From positions 2,170,001 to 2,234,000 of the forward strand of contig NZ_CP090207.1 in assembly GCF_021397715.1 (NCBI RefSeq): 64,000 nt of DNA. The letters run 5' to 3'. The notes beneath the pieces were generated by a model, which saw only the letters and a list, made by a program, of their open reading frames with translations, was not told where the DNA came from and did not search any database. The position numbers and the translations under genes were made by a program. This document shows positions 50,208-58,386 of this stretch, in pieces; the first letter of the stretch is position 1; each line of letters begins with the position of its first letter. Source of the stretch: Pantoea agglomerans. GTDB taxonomy: Bacteria; Pseudomonadota; Gammaproteobacteria; Enterobacterales; Enterobacteriaceae.

Positions 50208-52565
50208 TTACTTCAGTCGGAAAGCGACCACGCTGTCGCCCGCCGTGGTGCCGAGCGAACCGTGTCCGCCCGCGGCAATCACCACATACTGCTTACCATC
50301 TTTACCCATGAAGGTAGATGGCGTGGCCTGTGCGCCTGCGCTCAGTTCGGTCTGCCACAGCAGCTCACCGGTGGTGCTGTCATAGGCACGGAAGAAGTTA
50401 TCCGCCGTCGCCCCGTGGAACACCAGATCGCCCGCAGTCAGTAACGGACCGCCGTGTGCCACCATCCCCATCGGGAAACCGATCGGGAAACGGCCCGGCA
50501 GGAAGCTGGTTTTCAGGTTTTTGGTGTTACCCACCCGACGCAGCCATTCGGTTTTACCGGTTTTCAGATCGACACCCACCATGCGTCCCCACGGTGGCGC
50601 GATGCACGGAATGCCCAGGCCGGAAGCCAGCTGCTGGATGTGAATCGCATAGTCGCCGTGGAAGTTTTCATTCCAGTACGGCGTGCCGTCCTTGCTGAAG
50701 GTACGCTGGGTTTCGGTTTCCGGCGTGCGCTTGATCAGGTTGTATTTGTAAGCCAGACGGACCGGCGCAGCAATCAGCATCTGACGCTGCGGATCGACGG
50801 CCACTGAGCCCCAGTTGAAGACCCCGATGTTGCCCGGGAAAATCAGCGAGCCTTTCTCAGTTGGCGGCGTCCACGGGTTACCGTCGTAACGCAGCTCACG
50901 GAAACTGGCCCGGCAGCTCATCTGGTCAAACGGCGTGATCCCCCACATCGACTTTTCGGTCAGCGGCTGCGGAATGAAGTTCAGGCTGGAGACCGGCTGA
51001 GTGGCGGCATACTGCTCGCCTTTGATGCCGTCAGTGGAAACCTTAACCTGCTCCACCGGATAGACCGGTTCGCCGGTCAGACGGTTCAGCACAAACAGGT
51101 TGCCGGTTTTGGTCGGCAGGATCACCGCCGGTTGTGACTTGCCCTGATAGTCGATATCAATCAGCGAAGGCTGTGAAGGGTTATCCCGATCCCACAGGTC
51201 GTGGTTCGAACTCTGATAACGCCATTTGAAGGCACCGGTTTTCAGATCCAGCGCCACCAGCGCATCGCGGAACTTCTCGGTGTTGCTATTGGGATCGCGT
51301 TCGATGCCGACTTCATCCGGCGAAGCGTTGCCAAACGGCACATAGACCAGACCATTTTTCAGGTCAGCACTCAGGGTCGCCCAGGCTACCGGCGTATCCT
51401 GCGGATAGGTGGCGGCCGCATCAACCGGTGCGGTATTGGCCGGATTAGCCGGATCGAAGTTCCACACCAGGCGACCGGTGATCGCATCGTAGGCACGGAT
51501 CACGCCAGATGGGTTGCCGGTGTTGAAACCGTTATCCATCACCGAGCCGCCAACAATCACCAGATTGCCTGCCACCAGCGGTGCCGCAGTCTGCATCAGC
51601 GCATGGGGACGCAGCTCGCCCATGTTGGCGCGCAGGTCCACCACGCCGTTGTCACCGAAGTCGGCGCAGGCTTTACCGGTATCGGCATCCAGCGCAATCA
51701 GACGGGCATCGGTGGTGGCGTTGAAGATACGCTTGCGGCAGATCGCCGGCTGGGTGCTGCTCTGCTGCTGCGCCTGCTGACCGGCGTCGAAGTAGCTGAC
51801 GCCACGACAGGTCTGGTGCTGCTGCAGATAGGAGCGGTTTTTATCCGGCGCAGTTTTCCACTTCACCGCACCGGTTTCCGGATCGAGCGCATGCACTTCG
51901 TTATGCGGCGTACAGAAGTAGAGCATCCCGTTGGCTTTCAGCGGCGTCGCTTCAAAGGTGTACTCGGTGGCATCATCACTCTGACGCAGATCGCCGGTAT
52001 GATAGGTCCACGCCACTTCCAGATCTTTCACGTTATCTTTGGTGATCTGATTCAGCGCCGAGAAGCGCTGGCCGTCAGGGGTTCCGCCGTAAGCGCTCCA
52101 CTCGTCTGCCGCGCCGTTGCTGGCTGCCGGCGTCCGGGCGTTATTGATGGTGCCCTGCTGAGGGATCGGATCGTAGAAACAGAGGCCGATCACCAGCACG
52201 ACCATCAGCGCAACCGTACCGCCGAGGAAGGGATGGAAGCGGCGCTGCCCCTGATAGAGTGGACGAACCACCCACGGCAGGGCCAGCCAGACGCCCAGCA
52301 CGCCAAACAGGTCACCGCGCGGGATCCACTGCCACTTATCGAAGCCCACTTCCCAGATAATCCAGAACAGGGTGATCCACATCAGCAGCGCATAGAGCGT
52401 CAGCGCGCTGCGCTTGTTCATAAACAGCAGGATAGCGCTGAGCAGAACGCCCACGCCGATCAGCGCATAGAATGCACTGCCTCCCACCAGCAGGAGTTGT
52501 CCTCCCATGTAAATCAGGGCGATAGCAAATATCGCCATGATTACACTGGTAATTTTGTTAATCAT
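50208..52565 (-). CDS. gcd: Membrane PQQ-dependent glucose dehydrogenase
   Basis: A 785-residue quinoprotein. The first 130 residues hold five membrane helices with the conserved RGDLFGVLG and WVVRPLY region; the rest is the periplasmic eight-bladed PQQ propeller (EWSAYGGTPDGQRFSALNQIT ... HTCRGVSYFD ... WGRMVGVDLKTGKTEW ... GGHGSLGTTAGDSVVAFRLK). It oxidises glucose to gluconolactone in the periplasm and passes electrons to ubiquinone. ATG 52565 has GAGG 8 bases upstream. E. coli Gcd is 796 residues. No PQQ biosynthesis genes are in the window. Confidence 0.95.
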   Translation of the reverse strand: MINKITSVIMAIFAIALIYMGGQLLLVGGSAFYALIGVGVLLSAILLFMNKRSALTLYALLMWITLFWIIWEVGFDKWQWIPRGDLFGVLGVWLALPWVVRPLYQGQRRFHPFLGGTVALMVVLVIGLCFYDPIPQQGTINNARTPAASNGAADEWSAYGGTPDGQRFSALNQITKDNVKDLEVAWTYHTGDLRQSDDATEYTFEATPLKANGMLYFCTPHNEVHALDPETGAVKWKTAPDKNRSYLQQHQTCRGVSYFDAGQQAQQQSSTQPAICRKRIFNATTDARLIALDADTGKACADFGDNGVVDLRANMGELRPHALMQTAAPLVAGNLVIVGGSVMDNGFNTGNPSGVIRAYDAITGRLVWNFDPANPANTAPVDAAATYPQDTPVAWATLSADLKNGLVYVPFGNASPDEVGIERDPNSNTEKFRDALVALDLKTGAFKWRYQSSNHDLWDRDNPSQPSLIDIDYQGKSQPAVILPTKTGNLFVLNRLTGEPVYPVEQVKVSTDGIKGEQYAATQPVSSLNFIPQPLTEKSMWGITPFDQMSCRASFRELRYDGNPWTPPTEKGSLIFPGNIGVFNWGSVAVDPQRQMLIAAPVRLAYKYNLIKRTPETETQRTFSKDGTPYWNENFHGDYAIHIQQLASGLGIPCIAPPWGRMVGVDLKTGKTEWLRRVGNTKNLKTSFLPGRFPIGFPMGMVAHGGPLLTAGDLVFHGATADNFFRAYDSTTGELLWQTELSAGAQATPSTFMGKDGKQYVVIAAGGHGSLGTTAGDSVVAFRLK

Positions 52566-53253
52566 GATCCATCCTCGGGTCATTAGCGGCGGTAGAAAAT
52601 CAAATTTGAAAACATAAAATCAACGGGATTTTAACTAACGTAAGAAATATGTAAAAACATGTTGAAAGGTAAGACATTAGGCTGACTTATTAATCTCACA
52701 CTCTGTGATAGCGTAACGGCTGCTTTTTTTACTTTCCGAAGCGGTAAAACCGCGACATTCATCACAAAAAATTAATCATTGGGCAAAACAGACCGCACCT
52801 TTTGTTCAAAGGTGAAGATTAAACAGACAAATTTTGCTTCAGCAACTCCGGTCCGGGGGCGATACGGCGCAGAAGAGGAATGTCAAAAAATAGTAATCAG
52901 TGGAGTGCCGTGTGGTGGCTATAAATCTTATGCCGCGGCGGGAATATCCAATGCGGGATTTACGCATTGCAAAATAAAGCTGAAAAATAATTCATTAGCA
53001 CAACCGGTTAGCCCTGTGCGATTAGTCTTAATTAATCTCACCCCGACATTTTACAATACACAATCTTTTTACAAGCCATCCCGTAATCCCGAAAAAATAT
53101 TAACTACCCTGTTAATTAAACCGCGCAAAAACGCTTTAAGATATTCCTCAGCTTGGCAGCTAATTATGATGTGATATAAATAGAAACACATCCCCCCTTC
53201 TTCTCTGCGGGCGCAGCAGGCTTTGCGTGGCAGGATAAACAGGCAGGCTAATC
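52566..53253. other. 688-base AT-rich intergenic region
   Basis: This gap separates divergent gcd and the GT-D gene. It is markedly AT-rich from 52600 to 52780 and again from 52960 to 53180. The single longer frame (52779-53174, plus strand) has no ribosome site or recognisable motif and I regard it as non-coding. It must carry both promoters; no clear operator stands out. Confidence 0.5.
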
Positions 53254-54234
53254 ATGTCCGCACTACATGCTATTTATCGTAAATTTCGTTTCCCATTTAA
53301 ATTCATCAATGCGGCGATGCGTTATCCGGCGGCGCAGGCGCAGGTTAAACGTTATTCGGTCATGTCGATTGAAGAGACTATCGATCTGTTATTAGCGAAC
53401 CCGCAATTATCGCTGGCACGCTACGGGGATGGTGAACTGGAGATGACCTACTATAAAAATATAGGTTTTCAGCCTTTTAACCCGCAGCTTTCGGCCAGGC
53501 TGAAAGCGCTGCTGCAACAGGGACCGCAGGCAAATCCTCACTGTCTGGTCTGCCTGCCGGATGCCTTTCGCACCACGCGAAATATGCGTTCAGGTTCGGC
53601 CCTGTTCTGGTTCTTTCACAAGTCATTTTATTTTAAATATTATGCTTCTCTGCTCAATTCTCAGTACCAGTATGGTAATACCTCTGTCACCCGTCCTTAT
53701 CACGATTATAAAACTAAACAATTGTCCCAGACGATATTTGATAAATTTAAGCAACTCTATAAAGACCGCCGGCTGTTAATTGTTGAGGGAAGCGGAACGC
53801 GGCTGGGATTAGGCAATGATTTACTGGCAGATGCGCGCGAAGTTAAACGCATCACCACGCTCAACCGCAATGCCTTTTCGGTTTATGACCGTTTACTCGC
53901 CGCGATATTAGCGCACGCCTCTGATTATGATCTGGTCTTAATTTCATTGGGTCCTACCGCAACGGTACTGGCCTATGATCTGAGCCAGCATGGCATTCGC
54001 TGTATTGATAGTGGTCACGTTGATATTGAATATGAATGGATGCTGGCCAGTGCCACCACAAAAATGAAAGTGGCGGGGAAAAACGTTAATGAAGCGGGTG
54101 TGCTGCTCAGTGAACAGAGTGCAGTAGCCGATGCCGGTTATCAGTTGCAGGTGCTGCAACATGTCGGCGAAACGGCCGAACCCCCGGTAGTTCCGCTGCC
54201 CCAGGGCCCGCTGGCGCAGCACAGCGCGGCCTGA
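53254..54234 (+). CDS. GT-D fold glycosyltransferase (DUF1792-like), orphan
   Basis: A 326-residue protein with the hallmarks of the GT-D glycosyltransferase family: LARYGDGELEM near residue 53, LIVEGSGTRLGLGNDLLADA near residue 173 and VLISLGPTATVLAYDLSQHGIRCIDSGHVDIEYEW near residues 229-263, the last covering the DxE-type metal site. Known members add sugars to serine-rich adhesins or capsules, but no polysaccharide or adhesin genes are nearby. The 5' half and upstream region are AT-rich, suggesting transfer. The last 35 residues are proline/glutamine-rich and probably disordered. Confidence 0.75.
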   Translation: MSALHAIYRKFRFPFKFINAAMRYPAAQAQVKRYSVMSIEETIDLLLANPQLSLARYGDGELEMTYYKNIGFQPFNPQLSARLKALLQQGPQANPHCLVCLPDAFRTTRNMRSGSALFWFFHKSFYFKYYASLLNSQYQYGNTSVTRPYHDYKTKQLSQTIFDKFKQLYKDRRLLIVEGSGTRLGLGNDLLADAREVKRITTLNRNAFSVYDRLLAAILAHASDYDLVLISLGPTATVLAYDLSQHGIRCIDSGHVDIEYEWMLASATTKMKVAGKNVNEAGVLLSEQSAVADAGYQLQVLQHVGETAEPPVVPLPQGPLAQHSAA

Positions 54235-54447
54235 TGGTTTTCCCTGCGCTCCCTGTTTTCAGGCAGCCACTGCACCGGATTGATGCGCAGGCGAATAATT
54301 AGCCGGGTAATTCTCCATCCCGGCTGTCCGATGCGGCAGCGGGAAACGCCCGTTGTCGCGGGCAAGTCGGTCCTTTTTCCCCTTTCCGCCATTTCCGGCA
54401 CTCATTTTGCTTTATCGATCCTGTTATCCCCATTCAGGAGAAGTGAG

Positions 54448-55773
54448 ATGAAGGCCAGCCGTTACCGTTACACCATATTTTCACTGTTGTTCCTGATCGC
54501 TCTGATCAACTACATCGACCGCGGCGCGCTCTCGTTTGCCGCCAATGCGATTGCCACTGAGTACCACTTCAGTAAAGTTCAGCTGGGCGCAGTGCTGGGC
54601 TACTTTGGCTTCGGCTATCTGTTTGGTTCGCTGTGCGGCGGCTTTCTTGCCGATCGCATCGGCACCAAAAAAGTGTGGTTAATGGCAGGCGTGCTCTGGT
54701 CACTGCTGGAGATTGCCACCGCCTGGGCCGGTGAGCTGGGTATCGCGCTGTTTGGCGGTTCCGCCCTGATGGGGTTTGCCGCCCTGCGCATCCTGTTCGG
54801 CTTCTCGGAAGGCCCCGCCTATGCGCTGATGAACAAGGCGATTGCCCACTGGGCACCGGATAACGAGCGTGGTTTTGCGCTGGGCATTGGCCTGCTCTCT
54901 ACCCAGGTCGGGGCACTGCTGACTGCGCCGATAGCGGTCGGGCTGCTGCTGCTGACCGGTGACTGGCGCATGATGTTTATCCTGCTCGGCGTTTTTTCGC
55001 TGCTGGCGATGGCGCTGTTTGCCCGCACCTTCAGTGACGGCCCGGAGAGCAGTCCTGCCACCAGCGCCGCAGAACGCAGCCTGATCCGCGACGGTCAGCG
55101 GCAGCGCGACTCCGATGGCGTGGCGCTGCCGTGGTGGCGCTTCTTCACCAGCCGCACGCTGGTGTGTAACGCGCTGGGCTATTTCTCTTTCCTCTACATC
55201 ACCTTTACCCTGGTGACGTGGATGCCGAAATACCTGCAGGATAATTTCCATTACGACCTGCATTCACTGTGGTACGTGGCAATGATCCCGTGGAGCGGAG
55301 CCTGCCTGACCGTGCTGCTGGGCGGACGCATTGCTGACCTGCTGCTGGCGCGCTTTAACAACCTGCGGCTGGCGCGAAACCTGTTTGCCGCCGTGACGCT
55401 GTGCGGGACCGCCTGCTGCTTTATGGCGATCCCTTACGTATCATCAGCTGCCGGAATTATTGCTCTGATGACGCTGGGTAACGCCCTCAATGCGCTGGTG
55501 AATAATGTTTACTGGTCCGTGGTCATTGACGTGACACCCAAAGCCTCGGTCGGCACCTACAGCGGCATGACGCTGGCGATCGCCAACCTGGCGGCAATTA
55601 TCTCGCCGATGCTGTGCGGCTGGCTGGCGGAATACTATGGCTATAACGCGATGTTCACCGTCACCGCGCTGATCGCCTTTGGCAGTATGCTGGCGATGAC
55701 CCTGCTGCAACCGGAGAAACCGCTGGTAGCGGAGAGCCGGTCATCTGACGTAGCGGAAACCTCCGCCGCCTGA
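54448..55773 (+). CDS. MFS transporter, anion:cation symporter (ExuT/GudP-like)
   Basis: A 441-residue transporter with 12 predicted helices. The N-terminal LFLIALINYIDRGALSFAANAI and motif FGYLFGSLCGGFLADRIGTKK are typical of the ACS family that imports sugar acids (hexuronates, glucarate) or other organic anions. AGGAG stands 7 bases before ATG 54448; the longer frame has no such site. It is 213 bases from the GT-D gene. Sugar-acid uptake would fit with the gcd product gluconate nearby, but that link is inference. Confidence 0.85.
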   Translation: MKASRYRYTIFSLLFLIALINYIDRGALSFAANAIATEYHFSKVQLGAVLGYFGFGYLFGSLCGGFLADRIGTKKVWLMAGVLWSLLEIATAWAGELGIALFGGSALMGFAALRILFGFSEGPAYALMNKAIAHWAPDNERGFALGIGLLSTQVGALLTAPIAVGLLLLTGDWRMMFILLGVFSLLAMALFARTFSDGPESSPATSAAERSLIRDGQRQRDSDGVALPWWRFFTSRTLVCNALGYFSFLYITFTLVTWMPKYLQDNFHYDLHSLWYVAMIPWSGACLTVLLGGRIADLLLARFNNLRLARNLFAAVTLCGTACCFMAIPYVSSAAGIIALMTLGNALNALVNNVYWSVVIDVTPKASVGTYSGMTLAIANLAAIISPMLCGWLAEYYGYNAMFTVTALIAFGSMLAMTLLQPEKPLVAESRSSDVAETSAA

Positions 55774-55778
55774 CGGGT

Positions 55779-55806
55779 CGCCTCTTCGGTTAACGCCGGG
55801 GAGGCG
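55779..55806 (+). terminator. Stem-loop after the MFS gene
   Basis: An 11-base stem including two G-U pairs (CGCCTCTTCGG against CCGGGGAGGCG) with a 6-base loop, followed by TTTG. It sits between the MFS gene and the converging acetyltransferase gene. Confidence 0.5.
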
Positions 55807-55818
55807 TTTGATCTGACG

Positions 55819-56460
55819 TCAGGCTGATCGGGCGTCGTGACGCTGGCAAAACTGTTCAATATCGCCGTGCTGAAAGTCCGCCAGGTGGGCCAGCAGTTTC
55901 TCCAGCGGCCAGTTCCACCAGGCAATGCGTTGCAGGCTGGCGGCGATCGCCGGGGTAAACCGCACCCGCAGCGGTTTAGCCGGTACGCCGCCCACCACGC
56001 TGTAAGGCGCCACATCTTTGGTCACGACCGCGCCCGCGGCCAGTACTGCACCATCACCGATGGTCACGCCTGGCAGCACGATCACCGCGTGACCGATCCA
56101 GACATCATGACCGATGATCACCCGATCGGCCCGACGCGCAGCGAAGAAGCCGCGATCGCGCGTGGCGTCAGCCTGATAATATTCCGGGCAGTAGGTGAAG
56201 CGATGCTGAGAGGCGCGATCCATCGGATGATTGGGTGCCCCGATGCGCACCTGATTGGCGATGGCGCAGAAGCGGCCAATCTGGCTATCGGCGATGCTGC
56301 AATGCTCCCCGACGTAGGAGAAGTCGCCCAGCTCGCAATATTCCAGCGTCGAGTGCGCCAGAATTTCACACTGCTGACCGATGCGGGTTTCACGCATACG
56401 CACACTCTCATCAATCCGGGTCTGCTGGAGTCTGGCGGGCATAACGGCGGTCTCTGACAT
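55819..56460 (-). CDS. Hexapeptide-repeat acetyltransferase, phosphonate-associated type
   Basis: A 213-residue left-handed beta-helix transferase. Hexapeptide repeats run from about residue 20 to 165 ([59 protein letters not shown]), with the catalytic-type NHPMDR segment near residue 75. The pattern NHPMDR...HxFTY...FFAxRR is that of the transferases often found in phosphonate clusters; no phn genes are here. ATG 56460 has GGGAG 5 bases upstream. The acceptor is unknown. Confidence 0.82.
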   Translation of the reverse strand: MSETAVMPARLQQTRIDESVRMRETRIGQQCEILAHSTLEYCELGDFSYVGEHCSIADSQIGRFCAIANQVRIGAPNHPMDRASQHRFTYCPEYYQADATRDRGFFAARRADRVIIGHDVWIGHAVIVLPGVTIGDGAVLAAGAVVTKDVAPYSVVGGVPAKPLRVRFTPAIAASLQRIAWWNWPLEKLLAHLADFQHGDIEQFCQRHDARSA

Positions 56461-56547
56461 AAGGCTCCCGATGGCAAAAGGTGACACCGGGCTGGCGTCA
56501 CGCTGCCGCCACACTCTACCCGGCCAGCATGACAGCCCGTTGACAGC

Positions 56548-56577
56548 GAAAAAAGGCGGAGTGGTTAGCTCCGCCTT
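56548..56577 (-). terminator. Terminator of the TisB-like mRNA
   Basis: On the minus strand AAGGCGGA and TCCGCCTT form an 8-base stem with a 9-base loop, followed by six Us. It lies 15 bases after the TisB-like stop codon and separates this transcript from the acetyltransferase gene. Confidence 0.85.
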
Positions 56578-56591
56578 GTTTCAAGTTCCGG

Positions 56592-56681
56592 TTAACCTGC
56601 GTGACCGGTCAGTTGCATAAGGGCAACGATGATCTGCAAGATGACCCGGATGAGATCCAGAATCAGCTTAGTCAGTTCCAT
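56592..56681 (-). CDS. tisB: TisB-like hydrophobic toxin peptide
   Basis: A 29-codon gene, the same length as E. coli TisB. The peptide starts MELTKLILDLIRV and continues ILQIIVALMQLTGHAG: a single amphipathic membrane helix with polar residues (K, D, R, Q, Q) on one face. Aligned at Asp, it shares I, L, I, V, A, Q and L positions with TisB, notably the IIVALMQL stretch against LIVAALQL. Ribosome sites AGGAG and AAGGA lie 10 and 5 bases before the ATG, the first locked in a hairpin. A LexA-like box is 211 bases upstream and an antisense RNA gene is divergent. Expected action is membrane depolarisation after DNA damage. Confidence 0.78.
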   Translation of the reverse strand: MELTKLILDLIRVILQIIVALMQLTGHAG

Positions 56682-56691
56682 CACTTTCCTT

Positions 56692-56706
56692 CTCCTTTAA
56701 CAGGAG
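56692..56706 (-). promoter_or_regulatory. Hairpin sequestering the tisB Shine-Dalgarno
   Basis: On the minus strand CTCCT and AGGAG pair around a 5-base loop (GTTAA); the AGGAG arm is the tisB ribosome site. E. coli tisB has the same logic: a structured ribosome site that depends on an upstream standby site. Confidence 0.65.
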
Positions 56707-56763
56707 CGCGCTGTTCGGCAACCGAGGCTTTGACTCTACCCGCCGGGCGCCTAAGCACATCTT

Positions 56764-56780
56764 TGTGGAGAGGGCTGAGC
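56764..56780 (-). promoter_or_regulatory. Antisense target site in the tisB leader
   Basis: This 17-base stretch is an exact direct repeat of 56959-56975 on the plus strand. Because the tisB transcript reads the minus strand and the small RNA reads the plus strand, the two RNAs are perfectly complementary here. The site is 83 bases upstream of the tisB ATG, about where the standby site lies in E. coli. Confidence 0.75.
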
Positions 56781-56891
56781 GGCACTCATGGTTAAAGCCA
56801 CAGGCCAGCACCACCTGATGCCTGCCGGGATTTTGGAAACCGTGCCCCTGGGAGCGGCCAGTCGACAATGAGGCGTTGCCCAACACTCAAC

Positions 56892-56911
56892 ACATGTATA
56901 AACATACAGTA
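56892..56911 (-). promoter_or_regulatory. LexA box and promoter of tisB-like gene
   Basis: Minus-strand TACTGTATGTTTATACATGT matches the LexA consensus (CTGT-N8-ACAG) with a single core mismatch (ACAT). Its right half contains TATACA, a -10-like hexamer, so LexA would block the promoter directly. Position, about 210 bases upstream of the ATG, suits the long tisB leader. Confidence 0.75.
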
Positions 56912-56923
56912 TTTTGGCGAAAC

Positions 56924-56952
56924 TTGAAATCCTTAGCCGCACATTTTACAAT
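56924..56952 (+). promoter_or_regulatory. Promoter of the IstR-like antisense RNA
   Basis: TTGAAA (56924-56929), a 17-base spacer, and TACAAT (56947-56952) match sigma-70 hexamers at 5 of 6 positions each. The predicted start is near 56958-56960, directly before the antisense segment. It lies outside the LexA box, so constitutive expression is expected. Confidence 0.78.
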
Positions 56953-56957
56953 CTGCT

Positions 56958-57054
56958 GTGTGGAGAGGGCTGAGCACCTCGTTCGCAGCGCGGTTACCAG
57001 CCGGGTAGCGAACAAAAAAATAAAGGATTTGGCATCATGCCAAATCCTTTTTTT
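56958..57054 (+). ncRNA. istR: IstR-1-like antitoxin RNA
   Basis: A predicted RNA of about 97 nt, divergent from the TisB-like gene. Its 5' end carries the 17-nt segment complementary to the tisB leader (56764-56780). An internal stem GTTCGC/GCGAAC (56981-56986 with 57008-57013) follows, then a short A-rich linker and a strong terminator. This is the order of E. coli IstR-1: single-stranded antisense 5' end, hairpin, terminator. It should bind the toxin leader and block ribosome standby. No nucleotide similarity search was possible, so homology rests on architecture. Confidence 0.72.
57022..57054 (+). terminator. Strong terminator of the IstR-like RNA
   Basis: AAAGGATTTGGCAT pairs fully with ATGCCAAATCCTTT and is followed by a run of seven Ts. 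It ends 19 bases before the stop of the opposing PQQ dehydrogenase gene and could terminate that gene's transcript in the other orientation as well. Confidence 0.9.
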
Positions 57055-57072
57055 ATGCCCGTCATACCGGTA

Positions 57073-58374
57073 TTAGTTGGCGGCGCTGATCCGCCAGACG
57101 GTGTTGCCGGCGTCATCGGCGATTAATACGCCGCCCTGCTGGTCGCTGGCCAGGCCAACCGGCAGACCGCGCACCTGCTTCTCATCCTCCGTCAGGAAGC
57201 CAGATACCACCGTTTGTGGCTGTCCGACCGGCTTGCCGTTTTCAAACTTCACCCACACCACTTTATAGCCGTTGAGCGGCGTGCGGTTCCAGCTACCGTG
57301 CTCGCTGATAAAGGCACCACCGCGATACTGCGGCATGTTATCTGCGCCGTAAAACAGCAGTCCCAGCGGGGCGACGTGAGAGCTCAGCGCGTAATCGGGT
57401 TTTATCGCCTTCTCAACCAGGTCAGGACGCTGCGGTTCGGCACGGCTATCGACATGCTGACCAAAGTAGCTGTAGGGCCAGCCGTAAAAGCCTTTATCCT
57501 GCACCGAGGTCAGATAGTCCGGCACCAGGTCGGAACCAATTTCATCACGTTCGTTGACGATCGCCCACAGTTTGCCGCTCTGCGGCTCCCACTGTAAGCC
57601 GGTCGGATTGCGCAGTCCGCTGGCGTAGATACGGCTGGCCCCGCTGGCCGCGTCCACTTCCAGCACCGCCGCGCGCCGGTATTCCGCACCAATGCCGTTT
57701 TCGGTGACGTTACTGTTCGAGCCGACGCCGACATAGAGTTTGCTGCCATCCGGGCTGGCTAACAGCGCTTTGGTCCAGTGGTGGTTAATCGGGCCGCCCG
57801 GCAGCTCGGTCACCTCTTCTGGCGGCGTACGAATCTCCGTCTGCCCTTCCTGATACGGGAATTTCACCAGGCTATCGGCATTGGCGACATAAAGCGTATT
57901 GCCAATCAGCTGCATGCCAAACGGCGAATGCAGATTTTCAATAAAGCGGTGCTGTTCCCACTTCCCGTTGACGTTACGCAGCAGCGTAATGCGATTTCCG
58001 CCGGCACCGCCTTTGCCAGACGCCTTCTGCACAATCCCCATAATCAGCTGCTTAGGACGGGTGGTTGGCTTCGGCGGTCCGTTGGATTCGGCGACCAGCA
58101 CGTCATTATTCGGTAGCACGTAAACCTGCCGCGGATGTTGCAGATTCTCCGCGATTTTCTCGATTTTCAGCCCCTGCGCCACTTCAGGCATCTCGCCCGC
58201 TTTCCACGGTGTCCCTTCCGGCACCTGCATCGGCGGCATAAAGAAGTTCTGCGCCTGCGGCAGTTCCGGGTTGGGTCCGATCTGTTTTTGCGGATCGACC
58301 AGCGCACCATCATCACAGCCGGCCAGCAGAGCCGTCAGGGTGAGCGCCAGTAAGGATTTATGCTGCATTTTCAT
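57073..58374 (-). CDS. PQQ-type sugar dehydrogenase lipoprotein (sorbosone dehydrogenase-like)
   Basis: A 433-residue lipoprotein (lipobox LTALLAGC at about residue 20) with the soluble-quinoprotein six-bladed propeller: LQHPRQVYVLPNNDVLVAESN, SPFGMQLIGNTLYVANADS, SGLRNPTGLQWEPQSGKLWAIVNERDE, and APLGLLFYGADNMPQYRGGAFISEHGSWNR. These are the marks of the Asd/sorbosone dehydrogenase family, which oxidises aldoses with PQQ. GGAGGAG stands about 6 bases before the ATG. It follows a DUF2231 membrane protein gene by 12 bases, a recurrent pair. Confidence 0.88.
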   Translation of the reverse strand: MKMQHKSLLALTLTALLAGCDDGALVDPQKQIGPNPELPQAQNFFMPPMQVPEGTPWKAGEMPEVAQGLKIEKIAENLQHPRQVYVLPNNDVLVAESNGPPKPTTRPKQLIMGIVQKASGKGGAGGNRITLLRNVNGKWEQHRFIENLHSPFGMQLIGNTLYVANADSLVKFPYQEGQTEIRTPPEEVTELPGGPINHHWTKALLASPDGSKLYVGVGSNSNVTENGIGAEYRRAAVLEVDAASGASRIYASGLRNPTGLQWEPQSGKLWAIVNERDEIGSDLVPDYLTSVQDKGFYGWPYSYFGQHVDSRAEPQRPDLVEKAIKPDYALSSHVAPLGLLFYGADNMPQYRGGAFISEHGSWNRTPLNGYKVVWVKFENGKPVGQPQTVVSGFLTEDEKQVRGLPVGLASDQQGGVLIADDAGNTVWRISAAN

Positions 58375-58386
58375 GGTGGCTCCTCC

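Noticed and set aside
51201..52586. 461-codon plus-strand frame opposite gcd
   Set aside because: Antisense shadow of a clear PQQ dehydrogenase; histidine/arginine-rich low-complexity translation with no domain.
52779..53174. 131-codon frame in the gcd to GT-D gap
   Set aside because: No ribosome site, no motif, AT-rich intergenic composition.
56668..56886. 72-codon minus-strand frame across the tisB leader
   Set aside because: It could be compared with the untranslated tisA frame of E. coli, but has no ribosome site and overlaps tisB out of frame; I treat the region as a regulatory leader.
56764..56975. 17-bp repeats as phage or integrase attachment sites
   Set aside because: No integrase or tRNA is nearby, and the repeats fit exactly the RNA 5' end and toxin leader expected for an antisense pair.
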